Assembly (NCBI GenBank): GCA_964017065.1
Contig: OZ024787.1
Span: 14,808,453 to 14,872,452, forward strand
Reading direction: 5' to 3'
From: Haliclona indistincta
Lineage: Eukaryota; Porifera; Demospongiae; Haplosclerida; Chalinidae
DNA: 64,000 nt
Of the stretch, positions 1-19,300 are shown piece by piece. A program made the translations under genes and the position numbers. The notes under the pieces are model-generated. The model worked only from the letters and a program-made list of their open reading frames with translations, ran no database searches and had not been told where the DNA came from. Position 1 is the first letter of the stretch; each line of letters begins with the position of its first letter.

Positions 1-969
<969 letters not shown>

Positions 970-1109
970 ACAGAAATTGAAAAAATTGTGTGATTTTTTG
1001 GGAAATGCTAAAATTAATTTTTGATACATTAAAAATTAACCACGGCCACGCCTGTTGTGACCACGCCCACAGTGTAATTGTGCTCGTGGTGATTGTGAGG
1101 CGGTTGCCA

Positions 1110-8203
<7,094 letters not shown>

Positions 8204-8596
8204 GATATGACTAGACTAATAATTAGTGTGTAAAGGATGACACTAACATGTGTAGTCACGACACATGTCACTATGCAGCTGAGAGTGGGTGGGGCTTGAA
8301 ATGGTGAATTGAATATTATAGAGTGTCCACAAACATGTGTTCAGTCTCTATCGTGTGAATCTCTATATGTGAATCTCTCATTGCAAGAGCCTGCAGTTAC
8401 AAGAGCCCTGCAGTTTATTGGTTAGCAGTAAAGACAATTGGGATGAGACAGAGAAGCTATGTCATCATAATACAGTTGTCAGTTGTAATAAAATCATAAT
8501 ACAGTACATAGGTTGATCAAGATACTTCCAATAATATTATAGAGAATGATTCATGTAGTATCCATATAACACACTGCTAGTGATAGTCTCTTGGTG
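8204..8596. other. Tail-to-tail intergenic region, PDXDC1 / MEIOB
   Basis: Holds the 3' ends of two convergent genes. A poly(A) signal AATAAA for the plus-strand gene lies near 8488. No further coding signal is seen. Confidence 0.6.
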
Positions 8597-11500
8597 CTAT
8601 ACGTACAAGTGACTAGCTGCCTCTGCTGGATCAGCCGGTGTGATGGATAGCACCCTCACTATAGGAGAGGAGGTGCCTCTCACTACCTGCAGCAAGAGAT
8701 GACAGCAGCACTAGTAGAGGAGACACTCACTCACCTTCAGATACACCTTGAACCGCTCCAGCACAAGACAGGTCTTGAGCTGGGTACGCTGCTCGCTGGA
8801 CATAGCCAGGTACTCCATTGGCTGGGAGGAAGAATAGCACTAACCATCACTAGTCACACACTATCACAACTCACACACAGTCACTAGTCACACATCACTC
8901 ACCATCACCCCTAGTAGCTCCGCCCCTTGTTGTCCGTACAGTCTCACATTATCCACACTATCTGTGCAGTCACTCAGTGATATTCTGATATCATATACTG
9001 GCTCAGTAGTGAATGGATCTCCCAGCACAGTAGGACAGCGTCTGTTAGGGCACTCTGTAGCTCCCTCAACTGTCTTGAACTTACACAATGAACTAAACAA
9101 TAAATAATAAAATCAATAACTGTCACCTAATTTCACTTCTGTTCAAAAACTATGTGTAGCATATGGTGTACCGTATAGCGGGAAATTTTCAATTTTCTCC
9201 CTCGAACTTTTTCGCGATTACAGGCTATTCGCAAATGTTTTGTTTTAGTTGACAAAGATAGGACAATAGCACTGATTTGCAAAAATATTATTCGCAAAAT
9301 CATCTATCTTTGCTTGCACATTCGCGGAAATTTTCTCCCTCGAAATTTCCTGTAATATGGTCTGGTGTGTAGCGTGTAGTCTACTAGCAATTGCACATAT
9401 ACACAAGTTTTGAAATCTACATAATTCATTATAGCGTACATACATTAAATTATCTCTTACCATCTATAGCTAATGGTGGATTGAGTGTCAGTATCAATAT
9501 TGAGAGTAGTGAGACAGCCATACACTATAGCACTGTGCTCCTTGAGCTGGTCTGTGAGCTGATTGAACTGATACAATGTATACACATCATTAATGGACTG
9601 CACTGAGAGGGAGAGAGAGATAGTGGGAGAGTGAGAGAAGAGAGGGAGAGAGATAGAGAGAGGAGATAGTGAGAGGAGAGAGATAGTGAGAGGAGAGAGA
9701 GAGAGAGGGAGTGAATGAGTGAGTGAGTGAGTGAGAGAAAGAGTGAGTGAGTGTCATGCTGCTACTTACAGTCATCTGGTGACCTGGTCTCTTCTTCCTC
9801 CTGACTACAGCTATCAATATCCATTGATTGAACATGGCTATATAGAGCATGCGCCTCATGACAATCTACACATGACAGTATAGTATCAGATGATCACATC
9901 CCTGCAGTACTGACCAGGGTTAGTGGTAATGAGAGAGCGTTGATTACAGGTAGCAACCATAGCATTGCGATATCGATCAAGGCTCAACTTGACGTCAACT
10001 AGGAACAGGACTAAGAGAGAGGGAGAGAGGGCGTGAGAGAGAGTGAGTAAATGAGTGAGAGAGAGAGAGAGTGAGTAATGAGCGAGAGAGAGTCAGTGCT
10101 GAACTTGTCTTCGGAGTCCATGTCTGTGCTAAATCAATCAGCTCACTATCCCACCTACAGCACAATGAGTGAGATATGTGATACTCATGGTGACTCACAG
10201 CATCACATCAAAGCTGGTGCATCCACTATCCATCATCTTTACCTCACCCTTCCTGAGCTGCTTACCAGATTTACTGGACATCTCCTTCGGCTCACACACC
10301 TACACACAGTCAATACCTTAGCACACACACTCACGCACACACACACAAAGCAAAGCATCTCCTTCGGCTCACACACCTACACACAGTAAATACCTTAGCA
10401 CACACACTCACGCACACACACACAAAGCAAAGCAAAAGCAAAGTGTCTAGCTACCACAAGGGTCACGCGTACCTGGCAAAGCCAGGGCACCTGTGCACCA
10501 AGCAGGTACTATGTGCCGGTGCTGCGCAATCTCCTGGAGCCGGGCAAGGAACTCGCAGGAGCACCAACTGTGCCTCTCACTGCAGGTGTGGGCACCCGAA
10601 GTCCCACCAACGCCTTTAGTGACCAATGAGACACAGCCAGTGTACTTTGCTTCCCAGTACAAGACCAGGTACCCGTTTTACAGATGGGTGGGCTGGTGGG
10701 CTGGTGGGCTGTAGTACTTGTGATGTTTTTTTTCCTCCTGCTCTGGGATTCGAACCAATGTCCTCTGGGTTGTAAGCCCAAGACTCTACCAGTTGAACCA
10801 CCAGGGCACCCACGCACACACACCCACGCACACACACACACACACACACACACAGCCCTCACTCTTCTAATAGCTGCTAGTATATTAGCAGTAGCCCCAT
10901 CCAGTGAGCTGCCATTAGCTAGTATGTCACTGAGTGTATAGTAGTCACTGGGTGGTCTCAATGGTACATGTACCAGTGATGAGTATTCGGTGTAGTCCAG
11001 TCCACTATACACTGTGAGTGTGGAGTGAGTCTCACTCAGGTTCAGCTGATATGGACTGAAGGATAGTATCACATCATGATCACTAACTATCATCACATGA
11101 CAGCGCCTCACCTTGGAGTCCAGGGACGCCACTTGTCCTCCTGATCTGACTTGCTAGATATCTGACAGTTTTGCAGCTCAACTAACAACCAGAGAAGGTA
11201 CAACAGAGAGGGTGGGAGGGATATGGCTAGTACATGCAGGTATGTTGAGCTAGCTCACCAACATCATATATCTTGAAGGAATGGTGTATATTAGTGATGA
11301 ACAGCTCACTGCCCCAACATGTCACATTAATATAGTCACTGGGTGAGTCACGGATAGTGAAGGACAGCTTGTACCGGTCATTACCGGGGTCTGTGGGTCA
11401 GGCAATGAAAGGGTTAATGAACAGCTAGACTAGAGTCCCACTCTTCTTGTCAGGGAATGAGTGAACGGCTTGTTTAGTCAGCACTACTCCAACAATGACC

Positions 11501-11699
11501 TGTATTACAGCAGTAATATGGAGTCACACAGCTAGCTAGCTGGTTATCTCACAGTAGAGGGAAGGTGAGGGGCTAGCTCCTTTATTGGAGTCCTAGGAGC
11601 CGTGTCCATACCGTGGCCTCCCTCGCCTGGAGCTGGCCATTGGTTACTGCGACCAGTCCCAAACCTGCTACTAGCGCTAGTAGCTACAAAGCTCGCCAT
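8597..11699 (-). CDS. MEIOB: MEIOB, meiosis-specific OB-fold protein
   Basis: Twelve exons (11699-11553, 11499-11442, 11390-11259, 11140-10863, 10290-10199, 10154-10105, 10010-9915, 9865-9770, 9602-9461, 9092-8903, 8821-8735, 8686-8597) total 1458 nt, 485 residues. Diagnostic stretches: RYKLSFTIRDSPSDYINVTC, SSLVHVPL followed by DYYTLSDILANGSSLDG, LAQTW in the next OB fold, FLVDVKLSLDRYRNAMVAT, SINDVYTL, and a zinc-ribbon-like segment with C-x2-C (CSLC) and C-x4-C (CPNRRC). MEIOB binds single-stranded DNA with SPATA22 and RPA during meiotic recombination; the length matches known MEIOB (about 470). Exon 5 sits beside a 79-bp tandem duplication that copies its own 3' splice site, and a SINE lies in intron 4. 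Confidence 0.9.
9169..9362. mobile_element. Small MITE in a MEIOB intron
   Basis: A 190-bp AT-rich block has related ends: ACCGTATAGCGGGAAATTTTC on the left and, reading inward from the right, ACCATATTACAGGAAATTTC. Internal CTCCCTCGAA copies and ATTCGC motifs recur near both ends. No coding capacity. Confidence 0.55.
10279..10434. repeat. 79-bp tandem duplication spanning a MEIOB 3' splice site
   Basis: The segment from CATCTCCTTCGGCTCACACA through AAAGCAAAG occurs twice in direct orientation. The left copy includes the first 12 coding bases and the acceptor of MEIOB exon 5 (exon starts at 10290, minus strand); the right copy is an intronic decoy of the same boundary. Confidence 0.9.
10430..10816 (-). 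mobile_element. tRNA-derived SINE
   Basis: Read on the minus strand, the head near 10800-10735 has box A-like TGGTTCAACTGG, an anticodon arm TTGGG-CTTACAA-CCCAG (anticodon TAC, Val-like) and box B GGTTCGAATCC. The T and acceptor stems pair poorly, so it is not a working tRNA. An unrelated body of about 280 bp follows and ends in a CTTTG/CTTTTG tail. The last 60 bp of the body resemble the 58-bp satellite in FOXRED2 introns. Confidence 0.8.
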
Positions 11700-12078
11700 T
11701 TGCAGCTGTTTGTATTCCGCGCGCACGCGAGACCACACCCCTTTGATTGGCTAGAGATAGCTCCGTTACTCCGTACGGCCGGTACCACGTCACGTGTAGC
11801 GTATCTAACGATACACGTATGCACAGCAAGAGACCTTTGGTTACTGTTTATCCGCTGCATGCTCCAGCAGGAAGATGCCTGCTAGCTTCAGTGGGATACA
11901 CGGGGCGTGGTGAGAAGCACGACCCAACTCAGCCCCACCCACTGCATCAGTCACCATGCTAATAATTATTATTATTGTCAAAAATGTGAAATTTATTGCA
12001 TGATGTCGACACCTCTCCACTGCTCCTCCTTCCTCCTCCTCCATCGTCATGGTAACAGCATCTCTTCATGTGTGTCCC

Positions 12079-12345
12079 GCTAGCTATCTAGGTCATATCT
12101 ACTGAACTAGCTAGGTTATATCTACTGAACTAGCTAGGTCATATCTACTGAACTAGCTAGGTCATATCTACTGAACTAGCTAGGTCATATCTACTGAACT
12201 AGCTAGGTCATATCTACTGAACTAGCTAGGTTATATCTACTGAACTAGCTAGGTCATATCTACTGAACTAGCTAGGTCATATCTACTGAACTAGCTAGGT
12301 TATATCTACTGAACTAGCTAGGTCATATCTACTGAACTAGCTAGA
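12079..12345. repeat. 23-bp minisatellite, about 11 copies
   Basis: The unit CTAGCTAGGTCATATCTACT plus GAA repeats head to tail with a single common variant (GGTTATATC). It lies next to the donor of a minus-strand exon-like segment ending at 12354. Confidence 0.95.
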
Positions 12346-12353
12346 TTACTCAC

Positions 12354-13167
12354 CATCAGGTAGATCCATGAGGCATGCAGCACAGCAGAGTAGCCATCAC
12401 TTGCAGCTAACTACAGAACTTGGAAAAACAGCAGTAAAGTACAGAAGAAGAAAATCAAGCATGCACGAACCACACTGACCATTAGAGAGAGGAGAGTATA
12501 GCTTGCTGATATGGCCGCGATGATATCGCCATCTACAGAGCTCAAAGATACATACATAAGACCAGTATAGTAATGTGCGGAACGACACTGACCGTTCGAT
12601 ATGTGACGGTAGAACTTGCAGCTTTAGTTAGATACCTGCAGGACTCAAGAACAAGAATAAAACACAGAAGTGATGAGCATGCAGGAACGACACTGACCGT
12701 TTGATGTGTGGAGGGTAGAACTTGTTTGTGGTAGCACTTGATGATGACATCAATCTACAGAGCTCAAGAAAAGATTAAAATACAGAAAAAGGAAAGGCAT
12801 ATGCTGGAACAACACTGACCAATTATAAGTCTTCTTGTGGTAGAGCACTTGATGATGACATCAATCTACAGAGCTCAAGAAAAGATTAAAATACAGAAAA
12901 AAGAAAGGCATATGCTGGAACAACACTGACCAATTATAAGTCTTCTGGTGGTAGAGCTTGCTCACGATTGAAGGCCTATAGAACTCAAAAACAAGAATAA
13001 AGTACAGAAGTAATGAGCATGTAGGAACGACACTGACCATTTCATGTGTAGAGCAGGGTATAGTCCTTGCTCGTGGTAGCCCTTGCTCATGGTAGTCCTT
13101 GCTCGTGGTAGACCTTGCTCGTGGTAGACCTTGCTCGTGGTAGCCCTTGCTCGTGGTAGTGCTTGAC
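12354..13167 (-). CDS. Unrecognised locus of repeated exon modules
   Basis: Seven exon-like segments on the minus strand (13167-13038, 12975-12931, 12865-12820, 12754-12698, 12635-12593, 12532-12480, 12399-12354) are each bounded by AG and a donor. Six share the donor context GTCAGTGT(C/T)GTTCC and an upstream intron ending TTCTTGAG(C/T)TCTGTAG, so exon and intron were duplicated together. The first contains a further internal repeat (TACCACGAGCAAGG, six copies), open in one frame with repeated GYHEQGLPRARSTTSK. A start upstream near 13253 is possible but unproven. I do not recognise a family, and it could be a non-coding transcript or a decayed gene. Confidence 0.35.
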
Positions 13168-13521
13168 CTACAGTGACAGCAATGCAATGATCGAGTGTAT
13201 AATGATACTAGCATCATAGCATGCAGATACTGTATACCATACACTGTTACCATAGTGATGGAGGAGGAGGAGGTGATGGTGGAAGAGCAGTGGAGAGGTA
13301 CATGTGTGCATGTGTGTTATCGCTACATAATTTATAACCCATTATACACTACAGTACATTGATTATAGTACAGCTAGTACTGATATGTGACCTACATTAA
13401 AGAAAGATTAAACATGAAAAGAGATTACTATAACACTAAAACACTAAAAGAGGATACATGGAGAAATGCTCAGGAGAGGAGCCATGCCCTGTAGCTATAG
13501 GAGAGGAGCCATGCTAGTGCT

Positions 13522-13691
13522 CTAGCAGGTGACCTGTCTGGAGCTGGTGGGATAGCAATCACCTGTGGCTTGGCACACTGGTAATGACGGGAGGATCATC
13601 AACCTACAGATTACACAGATAAGTGATCATGATGAGTTACTGTAACCACCTCTTCCTGCTGGTCAGCTGGACGGGTTCAACACCAGGTGGG
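13522..13691 (-). CDS. Possible 3' exons of an unrecognised gene
   Basis: Two segments (13691-13650, 13603-13522) have AG/GT borders and join to an open frame containing PPGVEPVQLTSRKRLMILPS and ending at a TAG. A further exon-like segment lies near 13795-13725. No family recognised. The region 13700-14330 otherwise holds only the upstream sequence of the aquaporin gene. Confidence 0.25.
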
Positions 13692-14366
13692 CTACAGAGA
13701 AACAATGAGAGGACATTCACAATGATAGCATGACAATAGCTATATAGTTAGAGGAGCCATTAGCCTGCATGTGCTGAACATCCAACACACTGAAAGCAAT
13801 TAAGAAAGAATGAAAGAAATGATGAAAAAAAGTGAAGTGGTTGTACAAGAAGAGTCCTGCTGGTTAGCAAAGAATGGATGACGAAGAGTCATTAAGGCCC
13901 AAAGACAAGAACAGCGGGTCAAGAACCAAACAAGAATACCGCATTAAGCGACAACAAGGACTAAGAAAGCCAGGTCGGCATGTGGCTGGCTGGGTTGAAC
14001 AGCAAACAAACAAAACCATGACTGCAACTTATGTGTGCGGCAACTCACTATCTTCAGCTCTTCAGTTACTTGCTGGGGAGACGCGGTGTACAATCGCGCA
14101 CCGCATGGTGCACGATGGTTGACCTCTCTTCTCTCTTTCAATTTATGAGCAAATTCAAAATTGGCGCGTTTTATTCGCGCGCCCCGTGCTTGAATAGTAA
14201 TAGTATACGGTACAAACACGGAACACGGTGGAGTCACTCAGCCGCGCCTTCGGATCGTCTGCTCATCGTATACGCGTTAGCAGTCGACCACATACTGCTA
14301 CTAGGGCTATAGATCACCAAGTCACAGGCAGTGTACCAGCTCATCACTCTGCAGCTAACTCAAGCA

Positions 14367-15506
14367 ATGTCTAGCCGAGACAGCACGCCATTGTTAAACA
14401 GACCATACGTCAATCCATACAAGATCCCACCATGGTACAAGAACAAGCGGTTCTACCTGAACCTGATCCGTCGCTCAATGGCTGAGTTCATGGGCACGGC
14501 ACTGTTCGTGTTCGTAGGTGTATCATCAGTCAGTAACATCTATGCTGCCGATCCCGAGGCATTCCAATGGGACGATAGCTCCACCCATCTTCCTCCTGCA
14601 GCTGGTGCAGTGATAGTGGCTCTGGCGTTTGGTCTGGCCTATGCTGGTCTAATGGCTGCCACTATGGCAGTGAGGTATGTGCTGTGTGTTCACAGATCAT
14701 GATCTAATATGTGGCTGTGTGTAGTGGAGGTCATCTCAACCCTGCCGTGACCTTGGCAGTATTTGTAGCAGGAGGCGTCAATGTGTTAGCTGCAATATGC
14801 TACTTCATTGCTCAGATCATAGGAGGAATAGTTGGATCAGCTTGTGTACTGGTAAGCTACTATTAGTGCATGATACCAGTGTATACGTACCTCCTCCTCC
14901 TCCTCCTCCTCCTCCTCCTCCTCATGCAGGCATATGACAACAGTCTCTCTAGCAGCAGTATGGGACCATCTGATCATAACAACACTTTGTCAGTGATTGC
15001 ATATGGTGTCACCAAGCTGAGCCATGGTGTGTTACCATGGCAAGGTATACTAGTAGAGACACTCCTTACTCTGATGCTGGTCAGTGTGTTTCTTCACACT
15101 ACTGTCAGTAAGAACTCTGAGCTGAGGTCCACCGCTCCTGTCCTGGTCGGGCTCACGGTTGCAGCAGGAACACTCTCCGGGTAAGACAACATGTATTATG
15201 GTACGAAGAGCTCAATAGCTATATGGTACGAAGAGCTCAGTAACTCTATTAGCAGATTTGATAATTATTTTACTAAACTATCGGTACCTATTGAATTGTC
15301 TATCTGGCTACAGGTACACACTGACAGGCGGCTCTATGAACCCTGCTAGGAGCTTTGGTCCCCCTGTAGTGGGAGGGGCCATCTGGAGTGATCATTATGT
15401 GTACTGGGTGGGCCCATTGCTAGGAGGCCTGATAGGAGGGGGCGTGTACAGGCTAATACTATCCCCCAGGCCAATATTACCACTCATGGAACAAGACGAT
15501 GACTGA
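14367..15506 (+). CDS. Aquaporin (MIP family), AQP8-like
   Basis: Four exons (14367-14674, 14725-14851, 14930-15180, 15314-15506) encode 292 residues. Both half-pore motifs are intact: [13 protein letters not shown] and [16 protein letters not shown], with the selectivity-filter arginine after the second NPA. Six membrane segments can be followed, starting with [17 protein letters not shown]. The C-terminal [16 protein letters not shown] resembles AQP8-type channels more than glycerol channels (no GLP-type Asp after NPAR). A 36-residue cytosolic N-terminus precedes the first helix. An ATG at 14331 is in frame, but 14367 is preferred. Its exact substrate cannot be read from the sequence. Confidence 0.85.
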
Positions 15507-15576
15507 ACCACAATCATTAACCCTTTATCATCCACGTATGTCCTTGTATTGTTAAAAATAATTTTTTCAAAATGTG

Positions 15577-16059
15577 TTAGTCAGGTTGATCTGTAGCAGT
15601 GGCTGATTCATTGTCTGGTGATGATACAGTACTATCATCATCAGCTGCTGCAGGCTGACTAGAGAGCTGTTCCTCATCATCCTGTGATGGTGGTAATCTC
15701 TCTCTGATATTAGCTGCTAGTTGCTCATGCTGTCTCTCCCTCTCCTCTTCACTCATCAAGCCTTGCCATGGATCCTCAAACATTGACTGACTGTAGAGCG
15801 ACTCATCGCTATGGCTACCGTCTGACCAGTCCCTCCGTCTCTTCCACCCTCCTCTCTGACCTCTTCCTCCCCTGCCAGCTGTATGGTAGGGCCTGGGACG
15901 ACGATGATGGTGGTATCCACGAGCAGCTGGAGGGGGATAGTGTGGCGGATATACTGCTTGCGGGAACTGATAGTGCTCAGGTGGCGGGAAGGAGCCAACA
16001 GGGGGCCCAGGCGGGTACTGAGGAGGCGGATTATGAGGAGAGAAATGGTGTGGCTCCAT
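15577..16059 (-). CDS. MPLKIP/TTDN1-like proline- and arginine-rich protein
   Basis: A single-exon frame of 160 residues. The N-terminal half is rich in Pro, Tyr and His, then an RGG-like patch (GRGGRGQRGG). The only conserved-looking motif is SMFEDPWQGL, close to the C-terminal SMLEDPWAGL motif of MPLKIP (TTDN1, a splicing- and transcription-linked protein mutated in trichothiodystrophy). The acidic C-terminal tail beyond the motif is not typical of the human protein. It converges tail to tail with the aquaporin gene, whose stop is 70 bp away. The assignment rests on one short motif. Confidence 0.5.
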   Translation of the reverse strand: MEPHHFSPHNPPPQYPPGPPVGSFPPPEHYQFPQAVYPPHYPPPAARGYHHHRRPRPYHTAGRGGRGQRGGWKRRRDWSDGSHSDESLYSQSMFEDPWQGLMSEEERERQHEQLAANIRERLPPSQDDEEQLSSQPAAADDDSTVSSPDNESATATDQPD

Positions 16060-16147
16060 GCTGATCTCCGCGTTTGAACCGTATACTTTCTCTGTACACG
16101 CATACCAATTTCCGTTTATTAACAGGATATTATCGTATATTGAATAG

Positions 16148-16737
16148 TTACAAGTTTATTCTAGTGTCACAGCGTGTGCCTGAGAATCCGCACAGTTCAG
16201 TGTATACTGAAAATCCTACAACGCACAGCACCACGATCCACCCTATGATGGCTATTATAGTGAATGCAAACGATGTCTTCTTGCAGTTGTTAGCTGCTCT
16301 CTTGTCTCCATCACTGGCGGCATTCCTTGCCTACAGTGATCAACACATGATACCATTTATACTAGACTATAGTTAGAGTACCTTTGTAGCATATATGATG
16401 GCAGGTATAGAGCAAGCCAAGGAGAACACGTTGAAGTGTAGTATTGATACAATGGTCACTACAATGGCTAGTACCAGGTATCGCACTCCAGTCTTACTAG
16501 ACACCTCTGCGCCTCCTGTAGCTTGCGTGGTAGCAGCTCTATCGACCACTACTGTCGTCTCATAGAGAGACTGCATGGAGCAATAATATTGACGAGTTAT
16601 ACTAGCTTGTATGAACTAGGCTCACCCTCCTGTGCTGGCTACCGGCTGCAAGCACATGACAGATAGCGGTAAAAGAGAGACCACTAGACACGTTAGTTAA
16701 GCTGTGCAATGGTGATCTGACCTTTATGAGTCGACAT
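16148..16737 (-). CDS. CD225/dispanin-like two-pass membrane protein A
   Basis: Four exons (16737-16722, 16645-16626, 16570-16382, 16330-16148) give 135 residues. A short polar N-terminus (MSTHKAGSQHRRS) precedes helix 1 around YLVLAIVVTIVSILHFNVFS, a loop with a small-Cys-Pro patch (LACSIPAIIY) and a GDKRAANN segment, then helix 2 around FAFTIIAIIGWIVVLCVVGF. This is the plan of the CD225 (IFITM/dispanin) domain. It is a close paralogue of the gene at 16966-17885 with the same intron positions. Function unknown; vertebrate members act in membrane trafficking and immunity. Confidence 0.6.
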
Positions 16738-16965
16738 TATAGCTTGAACACACAGAAATAGCAAACAACAGCATGCAACCCCTTCTCTCACAGCTACTCG
16801 AGCCACGCCCTTGCCATAATAGGAATACAAACCATGAATATGATTACTGCGGCAAATACTACATCTGTACATAAATGTAAATGAATCAATGCTATAAATG
16901 TGCTGTTGGAAGATGAGAGATAGTTTAACTACAGTTGCTGAGACGGTAGCAGTAGGATGGATTGA

Positions 16966-17885
16966 TCAACCCTCGGGATAAGGCTTGGTAACACACCCTG
17001 CTCCAGATGGGAAGCCACATAAGCCAGCATGTATGATAAATCCTGTCACACAGACAGTAACTATCCATCCGATGATACCGAATATGATGAAGGCAAATGA
17101 TGTCTTGTCATTGCTACGCATGGCCTCCTTGTCCCCATCCTCACAAGATTGTCGAGCCTGTGGCACACAGGAATGAGAAGAGTGACAGTAGTGTGATTCA
17201 TAACTCACCAAACATGAGAACACCACAGCTGGTATAGCACAGGACATGAGGACCAGCGGATTAATGACCGATACGATCAGCAGCACAATGGAGATGATGA
17301 AATGGTTTTTAGGTAGTGCGGCTGGTGATTCATAGTCTGATTGCTTCACTTCTACAACAGTTGTCTGAAATAAACACAAACGACTCAATGTATGATGACA
17401 GTATATATACAAATCTTGCAGATGATTGAGTGTGTTGATTCAGTGTGCAATCTTACAACCACTACTCATTCCATATGTTCCCTATAGGGCACTTAGTCAA
17501 CTTTATTATTTGAAGCACAGTGTACACATTGTATAACACTGTCGTCCTAATACACATTATGACAGTATTATTCCACAATCACTGTAGGTTAGGGTTAGTA
17601 GGAATCATGCATTTATAGATCTTATGTTTATACACAATAATGCATAGGCATAGGCCTGTCTGATTGTAAACTACTACTCAGTGATATTAATTCAGTTATG
17701 TGATAGTTCCTAAACTAGGTGTAGAAAGAAAGTAAACAGAGCATGCTTGCTAGTTGTGAAAGAACCACATACCTTCTGATATGGTGTGCTGAATTCACTT
17801 TCAGCAGTAGCTAAACAGCATCAATATGAAGTGAGCAGCTTATAATAATTTATTATACATCAATGTTGGCTCGCATACCTTCCAT
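16966..17885 (-). CDS. CD225/dispanin-like two-pass membrane protein B
   Basis: Four exons (17885-17879, 17810-17773, 17364-17209, 17157-16966) give 130 residues. Helix 1 covers HFIISIVLLIVSVINPLVLM, followed by SCAIPAVVFSCL, the polar loop EDGDKEAMRSNDKTS, then helix 2 FAFIIFGIIGWIVTVCVTGF and a Cys/Pro-rich tail. Shared motifs with protein A (TTVVxV, GDK-A, KTSFAF-I, IGWIV-VCV-GF, LCGF) show a tandem duplication. The start exon codes only MEG-type residues. Upstream, 17886-18239 is the divergent promoter shared with B9D1. Confidence 0.6.
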
Positions 17886-18213
17886 TGTCGGCTAGTCTTG
17901 GCTCCTGTCACTACCAGCTGTAGCGTATTTTGTGTACTTTTCACGAGCGATGTTAGTTAACTACCGGTGCAAACAGCCCTGCCTGGTATGTTATTGTGCT
18001 GCCGCCGGATGTTAGGGGCGCATCCGTACTACACAACCACCACGGCTCATGTAATTATAAGAAGCTAGCTAATATACTACACACACATTCCATAAATGGC
18101 GCTGCTTTGATGCCATGACAATTTACACATCACAGCAACATTCTGTGTGGGATGATCAGAGAATTTCAAATCAGCGCCAAGTTTCGCGCCATCACTTTAA
18201 CCCGCGAAGCAAC

Positions 18214-18227
18214 GTTGTCATGGCAAC
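18214..18227 (+). promoter_or_regulatory. RFX X-box upstream of B9D1
   Basis: GTTGTCATGGCAAC fits the X-box pattern GTNRYC-N2-RGYAAC recognised by RFX factors, which drive ciliary genes. It lies 13 bp before the B9D1 ATG. Confidence 0.75.
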
Positions 18228-18239
18228 AATAATAGTCCA

Positions 18240-19238
18240 ATGGCGGAACAAGACGGTACCACTAGTGCCGCGGCTACCACAGTGAGCGCCACACTGCCGC
18301 TACTGAGCCGCGAACCAGACAAAGAACAAGTATTTCTAGTAATGGTAACAGGACAGATCGAATCAGGCGAGGTAGGAGAGTTGGAATTACTCACTCACTC
18401 TTTCTCTCACTCACTCATGCACTCACTCACTCACTCACTCACTCACTCACTCACTCACTCACTCACTCACTCACTCACTCACTCACTCACTCACTCACTC
18501 ACTCTCTCTCTCTCTCTCTCTCTTTCAGTTTCCTGAATATGATGAATTGTATTGTAACTATTCGTTTGTGTCAGGTCTGGACTGGGCTGTGGTATCTGTG
18601 AGTATTTAAACCGTAATCATTGTGTCTCTATTACACCTGACCACTCTCTCCACCCTCAGGGCCTCACTGAGGGCATCACACAGACCGCCAAGCGCAGCAA
18701 CTCACCATCGCGACACTTTGTGTGGAACTTTCCAGTGGATATCACATGGAAGGGCACTAACCCTTATGGCTGTGAGAGGATCATGGGTCACTGCTAGTGT
18801 ATTTCTTTATTGCTGATTGTAGGGCCTCAGATAGTGATCAGTGTGTATGGGGTTAATGTATTTGGACGAGATGAGGTGAGAGGGTATGGAGCAATACACC
18901 TGCCCATCACACCAGGACGGTGAGTGGGTGGGTGAGTGAGTGGGTGGGTGAGTGGGTGGGTGAGTGAGTCGGTGGGTGGGTGAGTGAGTGAGTGGGTGGG
19001 TGAGTGAGTGGGTGGGTGGGTGAGTGAGTGAGTGAGTGAGTGGGTGGGTGAGTGGGTGGGTGAGTGGGTGGGTGAGTGAGTGAGTGAGTGGTGGTGGGTG
19101 AGCGAGTGAATGTGTAAATTGGTGAAAGTCATTGCTCCACCCACAGACACACTGTTGATGTAAACATGTTCGTTCCTGAGCCATCCTCTCAACTCCAGAA
19201 ACTCATCAGGTAGTCTTCATCTTCTCAACCATCTCTCA

Positions 19239-19300
<62 letters not shown>

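Noticed and set aside
10735..10805. Functional tRNA-Val(TAC)
   Set aside because: Box A/B and anticodon arm are fair, but T and acceptor stems have several mismatches and a SINE body follows.
11041..11140. MEIOB exon 4 starting further upstream at the CTAG or TTAG acceptors
   Set aside because: Those acceptors lead to a stop or wrong frame; GATCAG at 11141 gives an open frame that sums correctly.
13874..14122. 82-codon plus-strand frame before the aquaporin
   Set aside because: No splice or domain support and it ends in low-complexity sequence; likely chance.
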